Assembly: GCA_903896015.1 (NCBI GenBank)
Contig: CAITWF010000043.1
Span: 100,284 to 164,283 of the forward strand
DNA: 64,000 nucleotides
Direction: 5' to 3'
Source: an uncultured Opitutia bacterium
GTDB taxonomy: Bacteria; Verrucomicrobiota; Verrucomicrobiia; Opitutales; Opitutaceae
In this document: positions 45,557-55,600 of the stretch, piece by piece
How the letters are laid out: each line of letters opens with the position of its first letter
Numbering within the stretch: the first letter of the stretch is position 1
Program-made: the position numbers and the translations under genes
Notes under the pieces: generated by a model
The model's database searches: none
The model's input: only the letters and a program-made list of their open reading frames with translations
What the model was told of the DNA's origin: nothing

Positions 45557-46977
45557 ACGAATTTCAGTTTGCGCGCAGCAAACAGCACCATCTGCAGCAA
45601 CAGCCAGCCGTGTTTCCAGCGCTGGATGTTGGTTGTGCCGTAGGTGCGCTCGCGGTAGCGGATTGGCACGTCGGCGATCTTGAGATTGAGCTTCGCGGCG
45701 CCGAACAGGAGATCAAAATCGCCAAACGGATCGAAGTCGCCGAAGTACGCGCGATTGGCGGCGACTGATTCGTAGTGGGCGCGCGAGAGCACCTTGGTGC
45801 CGCAGAGCGTGTCCTTCACCGGCTGGCCGAGCAGCCAGGTGAAGATGAGACCGAAGGTTTTGTTCGCGCAGAGGTTGAGGAACTGCATTGCCTTTTCGTC
45901 CATCGGATAGACGAGGCGCACGCCGTTGGCGAACTCTGCCCGGCCGCTCGCGAGCACGGCGTAGAATTTTGGCAGGTCCTCGGGCGGCATCGTGAGGTCG
46001 GCGTCGAGGATCATCAGGATGTCGCCGGTCGCGACGGCGAAGCCCGCGCGGACTGCGTCTCCTTTGCCCTTGCCGGTCTGCTGGAGGATTTTGATTTTTC
46101 GATCCGGATTCTCGGCGGCGACTTTCTGAATCTGCGCCCAGGTGTCGTCCTTTGAGTGCCCCTCGACGAAAATGAGCTCGGTGCCCGCACCCATGTGCGG
46201 GGTGCGGGCGACGGCGGCGGCGATGTTGCCGGCTTCGTTGCGCGCGGGAATCACGACCGAAACGGTTCTTGCGCGATCGGCTGACGCGCGCGCCGGCCGG
46301 GCCACGATAAATACCGTGAGGCAAAACCACCCGAGCAGCGGCGCGAGCCAACGGTTCGCCAGCCAGTCGAGCCCGAGCGCGCGGAACGGCACGAGGATCC
46401 GGCCGTGGCGGCAGACGGGGCTCCAGCCGCCGAGGTCGAGCAGGTTGAGCACGTCGGAAGACGCGAGCCAGCTGTTCTGCGGCTGGGCGGCTTTGAGCCC
46501 GAGCGCGTGCGCGAGCGAGAGCAGCGGACGCCAGAGCGAGTTTTGAAAATTGATCAATAGACGGGTGTCGTCGTGTGCGACCCCGCGCAGTTGTTCGAAC
46601 AGTCGCTGCACGTCGGCCGCGAGGTTGAGCGTATCGGAAATGATGATGACATCGAAGCGGCGTCCGCCGAGATCGAGCTGTTCGCCGGCTTGCGCGAAAA
46701 ACTCCGCCTCCGGCAGCCGGGCACGCGCCACGGCGAGTTGGGGCTCGGACAGATCGACGCCGGTCTTTTTTTTTGCCCGGAGCTGCGCGAGCAATTCGCC
46801 GGACCCGCAACCGATCTCAAGTACACTCGCGCCGGCGGGAATCAGGAGATTGTAGTAGTGCGCCAGCAGGCGGCGGTAGGCGCGCGCCCCGCTTTGCGCG
46901 ACGGTCGGCGCAGCGTCGTAAAACGCGCGGACGCGATCGAGGTGATCGCGGGCGAGGGAGGAGAGTTCGGACGACAT
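45553..46977 (-). CDS. Methyltransferase-GT2 glycosyltransferase fusion
   Basis: The start MSSELSSLARDHLDRVRAFY (ATG at 46977) gives 474 residues; an in-frame ATG at 47064 adds an unlikely proline-rich extension. Residues 1-200 form a class I methyltransferase (GASVLEIGCGSGELLAQL motif I, DVIIISDTLN). From residue 237 a GT2 domain follows (VSVVIPARNEAGNIAAAV, acidic motif MILDADLTMPPEDL) with a C-terminal amphipathic tail, like polyprenol-phosphate glycosyltransferases. Joining the two activities suggests that the sugar is methylated before or after transfer (inference). The gene is divergent from the TolC-like gene. Confidence 0.85.
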   Translation of the reverse strand: MSSELSSLARDHLDRVRAFYDAAPTVAQSGARAYRRLLAHYYNLLIPAGASVLEIGCGSGELLAQLRAKKKTGVDLSEPQLAVARARLPEAEFFAQAGEQLDLGGRRFDVIIISDTLNLAADVQRLFEQLRGVAHDDTRLLINFQNSLWRPLLSLAHALGLKAAQPQNSWLASSDVLNLLDLGGWSPVCRHGRILVPFRALGLDWLANRWLAPLLGWFCLTVFIVARPARASADRARTVSVVIPARNEAGNIAAAVARTPHMGAGTELIFVEGHSKDDTWAQIQKVAAENPDRKIKILQQTGKGKGDAVRAGFAVATGDILMILDADLTMPPEDLPKFYAVLASGRAEFANGVRLVYPMDEKAMQFLNLCANKTFGLIFTWLLGQPVKDTLCGTKVLSRAHYESVAANRAYFGDFDPFGDFDLLFGAAKLNLKIADVPIRYRERTYGTTNIQRWKHGWLLLQMVLFAARKLKFV

Positions 46978-47106
46978 TTGGGTGGAACGAAGCGGCGCGT
47001 CAGTGGGACAGAAAGGTGGCGCGGACACGCCGCCGGGCTCAAGACTTATGGGTTGCAATCGCACTCGAAATCCCGCGGTTTGACCGTTCTAATTTTCGCC
47101 CTCTTC

Positions 47107-48513
47107 ATGCTGTCGATGGTTTATCACACTCTGCGCCGCTACCGCTGGGCGCTGGCAGCGCTTGCGAGCGCGGGGCTGTGGGCCGCCGCCCGGGGTCAGG
47201 CTCCGGAAACCGCGGGGACGCTGCCGGAGGATTATTTTCCCGCGTTGAAGATGCTCCTCGATGGCGCGATGAAACAGTCGCCCCAAATTATCCTGAAGGA
47301 GATTGAGACGGCACAATGGGAGGCGCGCGTTTACGTTCAGGACGCGCAGCGTTATCCAAGCCTGCACGGCGACATGAACTACGCGGAAAACCAGACCGCG
47401 ATCTCCAGCAACTCCAGCACTCGCAGCCGGGACAACGGCCTTTTCTACGATTTCTCGCTCAACCAGCCGCTCTTTCAGTGGGGCGCGATGAAAAATCAGA
47501 GCGAAATTGCGCGCATTTACGTGTCGATCGCTGAGAAGCGCTATGCCGAGATGCGCCGCTCACTCGCCGTATCGATCCGGCAACAATATCTCATGCTGAT
47601 CGCCAGGAAGCTCTACCTGCGCTCACAACGACTCACGCTGAAGAGCCAGCAGGCCGATCTTGATCTCACGCAGGATCGATTCCAACACGGCACGGCGGCG
47701 GAGGGCGAAGTCAGCGGCAAAAAGCTCGCACTCGAAGACACCAGCCTGCGCGTTGCCCGCGACGAGACGGAGTTTGTGGGGATGCGGAAGGCGTTTGCGC
47801 GGCTCGTCGGTCTCGCGGATTTTTCCGAAGAGGAGTTGCCGCTGGAAATTCCCAAGCCGGTCTACTCGGCGGAAAACACCAGCCGGATGCTCGCCTCGCT
47901 GTTGCGCGAGGGCGGCAAGAGCACCTTTGAGGCGCAGATTGCGCAGTTGGGCATCAAGCAGGCGGATTTGGACTACCGCATCGCGAAGGTTCGGCTCCTG
48001 CCGAAGTTCAACGCCGGTATCGACCACGCGGTGCGCAACAACACCACGGCCTCGACGAACACGGTCTCGCAGCAGGGCATCGTGCAGGACTCGATCGCCG
48101 TCTCGGGTAACTGGAATATTTTCGATGGTTTCGCGACGAAGGGTGCCAAGCTCGAAGCGCTTGCGACGAAACGGCTGCGCGAACGCGAACTTCAGATCGC
48201 GTCGGAAACGGCGATCGATTCCGCGCAGCGCCTTGAGCGCGAGCTCGCACTCGACGCCCGGGAAATTGATCTAACAGACGTGCGTCGCACGCTCGCCGCC
48301 GCTGGCATCGATCGTGTGAAAGAGGAAATCAAGCTCGGCAACCAGAAGCCCACTGCGGTCGAGGATGCGACCGTGAGTCTTTACGTCGCCGACTTTAATC
48401 GCTCCAACGCCCGCGCGAAATTTCTGTGGCACTGGAGCGATTTCGTCTCCCTTGCGGCCACCGATCCTGTCGTGAACAATCTCCCCTCCCATTATGGCCG
48501 CGAAAAACGATAA
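47107..48513 (+). CDS. TolC-like outer-membrane efflux protein
   Basis: About 468 residues from ATG 47107. The N-terminus (YHTLRRYRWALAALASAGLW) is a signal peptide with probable cleavage after ARG-QA. The rest has the alternating Asn/Leu-rich coiled helices and short beta-strands of OEP proteins (LYLRSQRLTLKSQQADLDLT; ALEDTSLRVARDETEF). The frame extends upstream to 46573, but that part overlaps the opposite-strand gene and has no protein-like signal. TolC forms the outer-membrane tunnel for the adaptor and ABC proteins encoded directly downstream. Its stop overlaps the adaptor gene by 20 bases. Confidence 0.88.
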   Translation: MLSMVYHTLRRYRWALAALASAGLWAAARGQAPETAGTLPEDYFPALKMLLDGAMKQSPQIILKEIETAQWEARVYVQDAQRYPSLHGDMNYAENQTAISSNSSTRSRDNGLFYDFSLNQPLFQWGAMKNQSEIARIYVSIAEKRYAEMRRSLAVSIRQQYLMLIARKLYLRSQRLTLKSQQADLDLTQDRFQHGTAAEGEVSGKKLALEDTSLRVARDETEFVGMRKAFARLVGLADFSEEELPLEIPKPVYSAENTSRMLASLLREGGKSTFEAQIAQLGIKQADLDYRIAKVRLLPKFNAGIDHAVRNNTTASTNTVSQQGIVQDSIAVSGNWNIFDGFATKGAKLEALATKRLRERELQIASETAIDSAQRLERELALDAREIDLTDVRRTLAAAGIDRVKEEIKLGNQKPTAVEDATVSLYVADFNRSNARAKFLWHWSDFVSLAATDPVVNNLPSHYGREKR

Positions 48514-49651
48514 GGGTAACGTCGCTCTCAAACTCCTCGTCGCGTTGGTCATCGTGGTCGCGGCTGCATGGCTCGTGCTCGGTCAGTTTCGTGCGACCGC
48601 CGTCGTGGCGGCCGTCGAACGCGGCGACGCGGTCGACATCGTCACGGGCAGCGTCGTCGTGCACGCCGAGGGGAATGTGAAGGAGCTTAAGAGCGAGGCC
48701 GCCGGCCGCGTCGAATGGTGCGAGGCGCTGGCCACGGGCGCGGTGTTCAAGAAGGGCGACGAATTGGTGCGGCTCGACTCGTCCGACCTTCGGCGGGAGA
48801 TCGAGCAGGCGGAGACGGATTTCAAGACCGCGACCGAGCGGAGAGAGATTCAGCTGCGCGACGATCCGCGGCTGAAAGTGGCGCAGCGCACGTTCGACAA
48901 CGCCAAGCGCGCGCACGATCGGCATGAGATTTCCGATGTGGATTTTGACAGCGCGCAGCACGCCTTCGACAAGGCGAAGACCGATCTTGAGCTGGAATCG
49001 TTCGACAGCACTCAGGCGAAGGCAGCGTTCGATAACAAGCAGGCCGAAAGCAAACGCCTCCTTGCAAAGATGACAATCCGCGCGCCGGTCGATGGCATCG
49101 TGCGCGACTCGGCGGTTTATCCCGGCGCCATTATTTCTCAGGGCACCACGGTCGCGACCTACTATTCCAAGGAGCGCTTCATCGAGGCGAAAGTGAGCGA
49201 GGACAGCGCGAGCAAACTCGGGGTCGGCCAGCGCGCGAAGGTGCGCCTGCTCAACCTCGGCAACACCGAATACGACGCGACCGTCACGAAGATTCTGCCG
49301 TTCGCCGACGCGGAAACCCAGCGCTACACCGCCTACCTTGAAATTGATCCGAAGGTGCTGGCACCGGAGAAACTCATTCCCTTCGGCACGGGGGAGGTGA
49401 CCATCACGGTGGCTGAAAACAAGAATTCGCAGCTCGTGCCGCGGCGGGCGCTGTTTTCCGGCATCGATGGCTACTACGTCTTTGTCGTGAAGGATGGGCG
49501 CGTGGAGAAACGCAAGGTCGACGTCGGCTTGCTCGGCTTGAACAAGGCCGAGGTGAAAAAATTTCTCTCCGCCGGCGAGACCGTGATCGTTTCGGACCTT
49601 GAACAGTTCCGCGGCGGTCAGCGCGTCCGCGCTGAGCCGGTAACGAACTGA
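48494..49651 (+). CDS. HlyD/RND-type periplasmic adaptor (membrane fusion protein)
   Basis: This 385-residue protein has an N-terminal TM (LLVALVIVVAAAWLVLGQFR), a long coiled hairpin between residues about 95 and 190, a lipoyl-type half-motif (MTIRAPVDGIVRDSAVYPGA), and beta-barrel and membrane-proximal domains (FIEAKVSEDSASKLGVGQRA). It links the inner-membrane ABC transporter to the TolC-like tunnel. The overlap with tolC and the short gap to the permease gene indicate a single operon. Confidence 0.9.
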   Translation: MAAKNDKGNVALKLLVALVIVVAAAWLVLGQFRATAVVAAVERGDAVDIVTGSVVVHAEGNVKELKSEAAGRVEWCEALATGAVFKKGDELVRLDSSDLRREIEQAETDFKTATERREIQLRDDPRLKVAQRTFDNAKRAHDRHEISDVDFDSAQHAFDKAKTDLELESFDSTQAKAAFDNKQAESKRLLAKMTIRAPVDGIVRDSAVYPGAIISQGTTVATYYSKERFIEAKVSEDSASKLGVGQRAKVRLLNLGNTEYDATVTKILPFADAETQRYTAYLEIDPKVLAPEKLIPFGTGEVTITVAENKNSQLVPRRALFSGIDGYYVFVVKDGRVEKRKVDVGLLGLNKAEVKKFLSAGETVIVSDLEQFRGGQRVRAEPVTN

Positions 49652-49675
49652 GGCCGCGCTCCCATCGCGCTTCCG

Positions 49676-50917
49676 ATGTCGCCGAACCTCCGCATTGCCT
49701 TCCGCTTCCTGACGGCGAAGAAGCGCGCCATGCTGATGAGCCTGTCGTGCACCGTGCTCGGCGTGGGGCTCTTCATTGTCTCACAGGCGACGACCAGCGG
49801 TTTCGAGGGCTTTTTCATTCATACGATTCTCGGCACCGACGGCGCGATGCGCATCGAGGACAAGATTCAGGACACGATGCGGAGTATGGGCGTGAGCGGT
49901 GGCGCGGGCTTTCAGGTGAGTGCGAAGGAAGGCGTGAAATACGTCGAAGGCGTCGAGCAGCCGAGGGAGATTGTCGAGGCGCTGCGGGAATTTTCCGGCG
50001 TGAGCGGCGTTTCGATCGCGCTGAAGGGCGCGGTGCAGTTGAGCAGCTCATTCAAGAACGAGGACGCGCAGGTTTTTGGCGTCGATCTGCGGCAGCACTT
50101 GCGGGTGTCGGATCTCGGCAAGCAGATCGCGGCGGGCACCCTCGAGGATTTTCAGAAATCGCCGACCGCGGCGTTGCTCGGGCGGGTGCTTGCGGAGCGG
50201 TTGCAGCTGGCGGTCGGCGATTCGTTTGTAATCAACTCCCATGGCGAGTCCCGCCGTTACCACGTGGCTGCGATTTACGAAACGGGCGTACGCGAGATCG
50301 ACAAGACGCGCGTATATCTCGATCTCGTCGAGGCGCGGTCGCTGTTGAAAAAGGCGACCGGGGCTTCGTTCATCCAAATCAACCTCGCTGATCCAAACCA
50401 GGCACCCGCGCTTGCGGCCCGAATGGAAGGGATGCTGGGCCATAGCGTGCGGCCGTGGCAGGAGCGCGAAAAGGACTGGCTCGCGGTGTTTCGCGCGCTG
50501 AAGATCATGTCGGGCATCACCGTCACCGTGTTCACCCTCATCGCGAGCCTCGCGATGTTCAACACGCTCGCCATGATCGTCCTCGAGAAGACCAAGGACA
50601 TCGCGATCCTGCGCTCGATGGGCTACGAGCGGCGCGACATTACGCAAATTTTCCTCTGGCAGGCGGGCATCGTGCTCGCGATCGGCGCGGCGCTCGGTGC
50701 GCTGTTTGGCTGGGTCGTCACGTGGGTGGTCGAGCAGGTGCCGCTGCCGATCAACAGCCTGTTCAAGACGGAACACTTCATCGTGTCGCGCGACCCGTGG
50801 CACTACGTTCAGGCCATCGGCACCGCAGTCGTCATGGTGATGGTCGCTAGCCTGGTGCCGGCGCGGCGCGCGGCGCGGCTGGAACCCGGCGATATCGTTC
50901 GTGGCACGGCACAATGA
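49676..50917 (+). CDS. FtsX/LolC-E-like ABC transporter permease
   Basis: This 413-residue protein has TM1 near the N-terminus, a roughly 230-residue periplasmic domain, and three C-terminal membrane segments forming the FtsX domain (VFTLIASLAMFNTLAMIVLE, KTKDIAILRSMGYERRDITQ). Length and layout match LolC/LolE more than MacB, since the ATPase is a separate protein. With TolC and HlyD partners it more likely forms a tripartite exporter than a lipoprotein-release complex (inference). It overlaps the ATPase gene by four bases. Confidence 0.88.
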   Translation: MSPNLRIAFRFLTAKKRAMLMSLSCTVLGVGLFIVSQATTSGFEGFFIHTILGTDGAMRIEDKIQDTMRSMGVSGGAGFQVSAKEGVKYVEGVEQPREIVEALREFSGVSGVSIALKGAVQLSSSFKNEDAQVFGVDLRQHLRVSDLGKQIAAGTLEDFQKSPTAALLGRVLAERLQLAVGDSFVINSHGESRRYHVAAIYETGVREIDKTRVYLDLVEARSLLKKATGASFIQINLADPNQAPALAARMEGMLGHSVRPWQEREKDWLAVFRALKIMSGITVTVFTLIASLAMFNTLAMIVLEKTKDIAILRSMGYERRDITQIFLWQAGIVLAIGAALGALFGWVVTWVVEQVPLPINSLFKTEHFIVSRDPWHYVQAIGTAVVMVMVASLVPARRAARLEPGDIVRGTAQ

Positions 50918-51624
50918 AATCGCCCTCAGCAAACTCTCCCGTGCCCCACGGACAACACGCGCTGCGCTGCGAGGGCTTGCAGCGCTACCTCGGCCAGGGT
51001 GAGGGCAGGGTGCACGTGCTCAAGGGCGTCTCCTTCGAGGCGCAGCGCGGCCAGGTTTACGCGATCGTTGGACCGTCGGGCTGTGGTAAGAGCACGCTGC
51101 TCTACCTGCTCGGCCTGCTCGATCAACCCGACGGCGGCTCGATCGAAATTAATGGCCAGCGCATGTCGAACAGTGACGATTTTGCTCGCACGGCGGCGCG
51201 CGGGGCGCACATCGGTTTTGTGTTTCAGTTTCACTTTCTGATGCTGGAGTTCAGCGCGCTCGACAACGTCATGATGCCGATGCGCAAGCTGGGGAAGCTG
51301 ACGTCCGCCGAGATGACGGAGCGGGCGCACGCGTTGCTCGACTCGGTCGGACTCGGCGCGAAGACCCACCGTCTGGGCACGCAGCTCTCCGGTGGCGAAC
51401 AGCAGCGCGTCGCGGTCGCCCGCGCGCTCGCCAATCAGCCCTCCATTATCCTTGCGGACGAGCCGACGGGAAATCTTGACGTGAAAAATTCCGGGATGGT
51501 CTTCGATCTGCTGACGCGGCTGGCAAAAGAAAATGGCCAAGCTGTCGTCCTCGTTACCCACAATCCGGAGATCGCCCAGCGCTGTGATGTCACGCGCCCG
51601 ATGCGGGACGGACTTTTCACCTGA
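50914..51624 (+). CDS. LolD/MacB-type ABC transporter ATPase
   Basis: This 236-residue protein is a complete ABC ATPase: Walker A IVGPSGCGKSTLLYLLG, Q-loop region HIGFVFQFHFLM, signature QLSGGEQQRVAVARALANQP, Walker B SIILADEPTGNLD, and the switch His in VLVTHNPEIAQRC. The family powers FtsX-type permeases. The start MKSPSANSP overlaps the permease stop (ATGA). It is the last gene of the tolC operon. Confidence 0.93.
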   Translation: MKSPSANSPVPHGQHALRCEGLQRYLGQGEGRVHVLKGVSFEAQRGQVYAIVGPSGCGKSTLLYLLGLLDQPDGGSIEINGQRMSNSDDFARTAARGAHIGFVFQFHFLMLEFSALDNVMMPMRKLGKLTSAEMTERAHALLDSVGLGAKTHRLGTQLSGGEQQRVAVARALANQPSIILADEPTGNLDVKNSGMVFDLLTRLAKENGQAVVLVTHNPEIAQRCDVTRPMRDGLFT

Positions 51625-51777
51625 GTTTTTCGCCGTTGTGCCGATAAGCGCGGACCGCGCCGACCGACGGACCGGCTAATTCCTCACCTTAAAAAAAATC
51701 AGTCGGAAATTTTGGTTTACAAGCGAAACAGCGCACCCTTCTTTCCCAGAGCGTTTCTCATCACTTCAACCCGTCCC

Positions 51778-51957
51778 GTGAGCCACGACCCGTCTCGAAA
51801 ACAGTTTTTTGCCAAACTACTTGGGCTAACCGCCCTGGTCGGTTTCCTGCCGAAAATGCTGGCGAAGTCCTCCGTGGCCGCCTCGGCCCCCGGGGTGGCG
51901 CCGTTGACCGTCCGACCGGAATCCCGCGCGGTGGCGCGTCGCGCCGAGGCGCTCTGA
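51778..51957 (+). CDS. Small 59-residue protein of unknown function, upstream of actA
   Basis: A GTG at 51778 gives VSHDPSRKQFFAKLLGLTAL followed by VGFLPKML; an upstream TTG at 51712 is also possible. Charged residues followed by a hydrophobic stretch could form a single membrane helix or a Tat-like signal (SRKQFFAK), but no mature domain follows. It is on the same strand as actA, ending 22 bases before it. I recognise no family. The stretch from 51625 to 51777 before it shows nothing else that I can identify. Confidence 0.4.
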   Translation: MSHDPSRKQFFAKLLGLTALVGFLPKMLAKSSVAASAPGVAPLTVRPESRAVARRAEAL

Positions 51958-51979
51958 CCGCCGCACGGACCCTCCGACC

Positions 51980-52639
51980 ATGTCGAAAATCTTCCCGAAG
52001 TCGGCGAACAAGCTCCCGCTCCAAATCGTGATCTACTTGGGCGTGCTCGCGGGCATCGCCACGGCCGGAGTCACTTACTACATGACACCGAAATACACGC
52101 GCGTCGGCTACGCGCCGGTGCAGCCGGTGCCGTTTAGCCACGCGAAGCACGTGCAGGAAGTCGGCCTCGACTGCCGCTACTGCCACTCGAACGTCGACAA
52201 GTCCTATCACTCGAACGTCCCAACGTCGCAGACGTGCATGAACTGCCACAATCAGATCAAGACGACGAGCCCGCTACTCAAGCCGATCCGCGACAGCTAC
52301 GCGACGGGCGAGGCCGTGCCGTGGGTCTGGATCCACCAGACTCCCGACTACGCCTACTTCAACCACTCGATTCACGTGAACCGCGGCGTCAGCTGCGTCG
52401 AGTGCCACGGCAAGGTTAACGAGATGGATGTCGTCACCCACATGCAGCCGCTCTCGATGGGCTTCTGCATTGAATGCCACCGGAACCCCGAGGCGCGCAT
52501 CCGCAATCCGAAAGACGTCTTCAATCTCGATTCCAAGCGCCTAGCCGAGCAGGGCGACGCCGGCGTGAAGCAGGCCGCCACGTTTGTGCACGATTGGAAA
52601 GTGAAACCTCCCCAGAGCTGCTCCGGCTGCCATCGATGA
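51980..52639 (+). CDS. actA: Alternative complex III subunit ActA, pentahaem cytochrome c
   Basis: This 219-residue protein has a single N-terminal TM (IVIYLGVLAGIATAGVTYYM) and five CxxCH haem c motifs: CRYCH 65-69, CMNCH 86-90, CVECH 139-143, CIECH 163-167 and CSGCH at the very end. This is the standard ActA of alternative complex III, which passes electrons from the ActB iron-sulphur clusters to the monohaem subunit. It faces the periplasm. The stop overlaps the actB start (ATGA). Confidence 0.95.
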   Translation: MSKIFPKSANKLPLQIVIYLGVLAGIATAGVTYYMTPKYTRVGYAPVQPVPFSHAKHVQEVGLDCRYCHSNVDKSYHSNVPTSQTCMNCHNQIKTTSPLLKPIRDSYATGEAVPWVWIHQTPDYAYFNHSIHVNRGVSCVECHGKVNEMDVVTHMQPLSMGFCIECHRNPEARIRNPKDVFNLDSKRLAEQGDAGVKQAATFVHDWKVKPPQSCSGCHR

Positions 52640-55600
52640 AACGCAAAGTTGAACATCCCGCACCGTCGGAACGCTCGTTGAACGGCCCGAAATATTGGCG
52701 CAGCCTCGACGAACTCGCGGCCACGCCCGGCTTCCAGGCGCAGGTGGAGCGCGAATTCCCGCATGGCGCCGCTGAAATGAACGGCGTCGATCGCCGCCAG
52801 TTCATGAAAATCATGGCGGCGTCGTTTGCCCTCGGTGGCATCGGCCTCGCAGGCTGCCGCCGCCCCGAGCAAAATATTCTTCCCTTCGGTAAATCCGTCG
52901 AAGGCATCATCCCCGGGCTCCCGCAGTATTACGCGACGGCGATGCCGCTGCGCAAATCCGCGATCCCGCTCCTCGCTGAGACCCACCAGGGCCGCCCTAC
53001 CAAACTCGAAGGCAACCCGACTTACGCCCCGCACGGCGGCGCCAGCTCGCTTCTCGCGCAGGCTTCGATCCTCGATCTTTACGATCCGGATCGCGCCACT
53101 GCTCACACCAAAGGTGGGGCTGTCCTTGATGCGGCGGTGGTCAATACGCTTCTCGCCAGCATTTCGCAGTCATATTCTGGCAACTCCGGTGCGGGCCTCG
53201 CGTTTCTCGCCGAGGAGTCCTCTTCGCCGACGCGCGCGCGCCTTGTCAAGAATCTCCGCCGCAAGTTCCCGAAGGCCGTCTGGGCCGAATACGAGCCCGT
53301 CACCGACGAGCCCCCGCTGGCCACCGCTCAGGCGTGCTTCGGCGCGAATGTGAAACCGGTCTACCAGTTCGCGAAGGCGAAGCGGATCGTTTCGCTTGAT
53401 TGCGATTTTCTCAGCTCAGAGGCCGGCAATCTCTACTACGCGCGCGAGTTTGCGAAGGGCCGCAAGGTCAAGTCGAAGGACGATGCGGACAAGATGAACC
53501 GCCTCTACGTGGCGGAGAGCAACTTCACCCTCACCGGTAGCATGGCGGATCACCGCCTCCGGATCGCGAGCAGCCACATCATCAATCTCGCCGCCGCTCT
53601 GGCGAGCAAGGTCACCGGCGATAACCGCCTCGCGGCTCTCGCGAAGGAATCCGACGTCAAGCCCGAGTGGATCGCCGAGTGCGCCGCCGACCTGCTTGAG
53701 CACAAGGGCACTTCGCTCGTCGTCGCGGGTGCGCACCAATCCGCACAAGTACACGCGATCGCCTACGCGCTCAACGCGTTTCTCGGCAACCTCGGCGAGA
53801 CTATCGACTTCGTTGAAGTCGCGCCCTCGACCGCCGCCTCCATCTCCGATCTCGCCGCTGCGATCAAGAGCGGCTCAGTCAAGACGCTCGTCGTCCTCGG
53901 CGGCAATCCCGCCTATAATGCGCCCGCCGATCTCGACTGGGCGGCGTTGCAGAAGTCGGTCGGCGACGTCGTCCGTTTCGGCTACTATGCCGACGAAACC
54001 TCTGCCCTAGCCGGAACGCATCTCGCCGCCGCGCACTATCTCGAATCGTGGGGCGACGCCCGCACGACCGATGGCACGATCGTGCCCGTGCAGCCGATGA
54101 TTCTCCCGCTCTTCGGCGGTCTGACCGAGAACGAAGTCCTCGCGCGCATCGCCGGCGAAACGAAGACCGATCCCTACGCGATCGTCGTTGAAACGATCAT
54201 CGGCATCGCGGGCGGTGACTCCGAGAAGGCGATGCGCCAGTTCCTGCACGACGGGCTGCTCACTGGAAGCGCCTACAGCAAGGTTTTGGTGGAATTCGAT
54301 CTGCGCGGCGCGGCCGGGCTGTTCCGCACGATGCCGGCGAAGCCCGAGGTTTCCGCGAAGAGCCTCGAAGTTCGCTTTGTCACCGATCACAAGATGGACG
54401 ACGGTCGCTTTGCCAACAACGGTTGGCTGCAAGAGTGCCCGGATCCGATGACTAAGATCTCTTGGGACAACGCGATCCTCGTCAGCCCGAAACTAGGCAA
54501 GGAACTCGGCATCTCGCCGCACGGCTCGAAGCTCCAAATTGCTCGCGTCGAGGAAAACGAATTCTCGATCGGCAAGGAAAATTCCCACGTATTCGAGTTG
54601 ACCGTCGGCGGAAAAAAAATCCGCGGTCCGCTGCACATCCAGCCCGGTCTCGCGAATTACACGGTCGTCGTCCCGCTCGGTTACGGACGCACGGTTACCG
54701 GCCACGTCGGCACTGGTGCCGGTTTCAACGCTTATCCCGCCCGCACCACTGCCGCGATGCACATCGCCACGGGTGCGACGCTCACGGACACCGGCACCCG
54801 CGCGCTTCTGGCCAACGTGCAGGAACACTGGTCCATGGAAGGTCGCGACATCGTGCGCGAGGCCAACGTCGACGAGTTTAAGGAGAATCCGAATTTCGTC
54901 GCCGCGATCGGCCTCGAGGCGCACAGCCCGTCGATTCTCGGTGAAGACGGGGAGAAAATGAAGATTGGTGAACGCTCCGCGGAGGTTCCGCGCGGTGGCT
55001 CGCTCTACGCGACACCCAGCGAGAAGAACGGCGGCTTCGACGGCCACCACCAGTGGGGCATGTCGATCGATCTCAATACGTGCATCGGCTGCAACGCGTG
55101 CGTCGTCGCCTGTCAGGCTGAAAACAACGTCCCGATTGTGGGCAAAGACCAGGTGCTCCGTGGCCGCGAGATGCACTGGATCCGCCTCGATCGCTACTAC
55201 TCTGACGGCAACATCGACGCCGCGGCATTTGGTGGCGAAGGCAACCGCACGCTTCCTGAAGATCCGCAGGTTTCGCTCCAGCCTGTCGCCTGCATGCAGT
55301 GCGAACTCGCCCCATGCGAGACCGTGTGCCCCGTCAACGCGACGGTCCACGACGACGAAGGCATCAACACGATGGCCTACAACCGCTGCATCGGCACCCG
55401 TTACTGCGCGAACAATTGTCCTTATAAGGTCCGCCGCTTTAATTTCTTCGACTGGAATCAGCGTCACCTCGACAGCCTTTACCTCAGCCAACTCGGCCCG
55501 AAAGGCATGCCCGAACTCGTAAAGATGGTGAAGAACCCCGAGGTCACCGTGCGCATGCGCGGTGTGATGGAGAAGTGCACTTATTGCGTCCAGCGCATCC

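Noticed and set aside
46573..47106. N-terminal extension of the TolC-like frame
   Set aside because: It lies opposite the methyltransferase-GT2 gene, is not protein-like, and a normal signal peptide starts at 47107.
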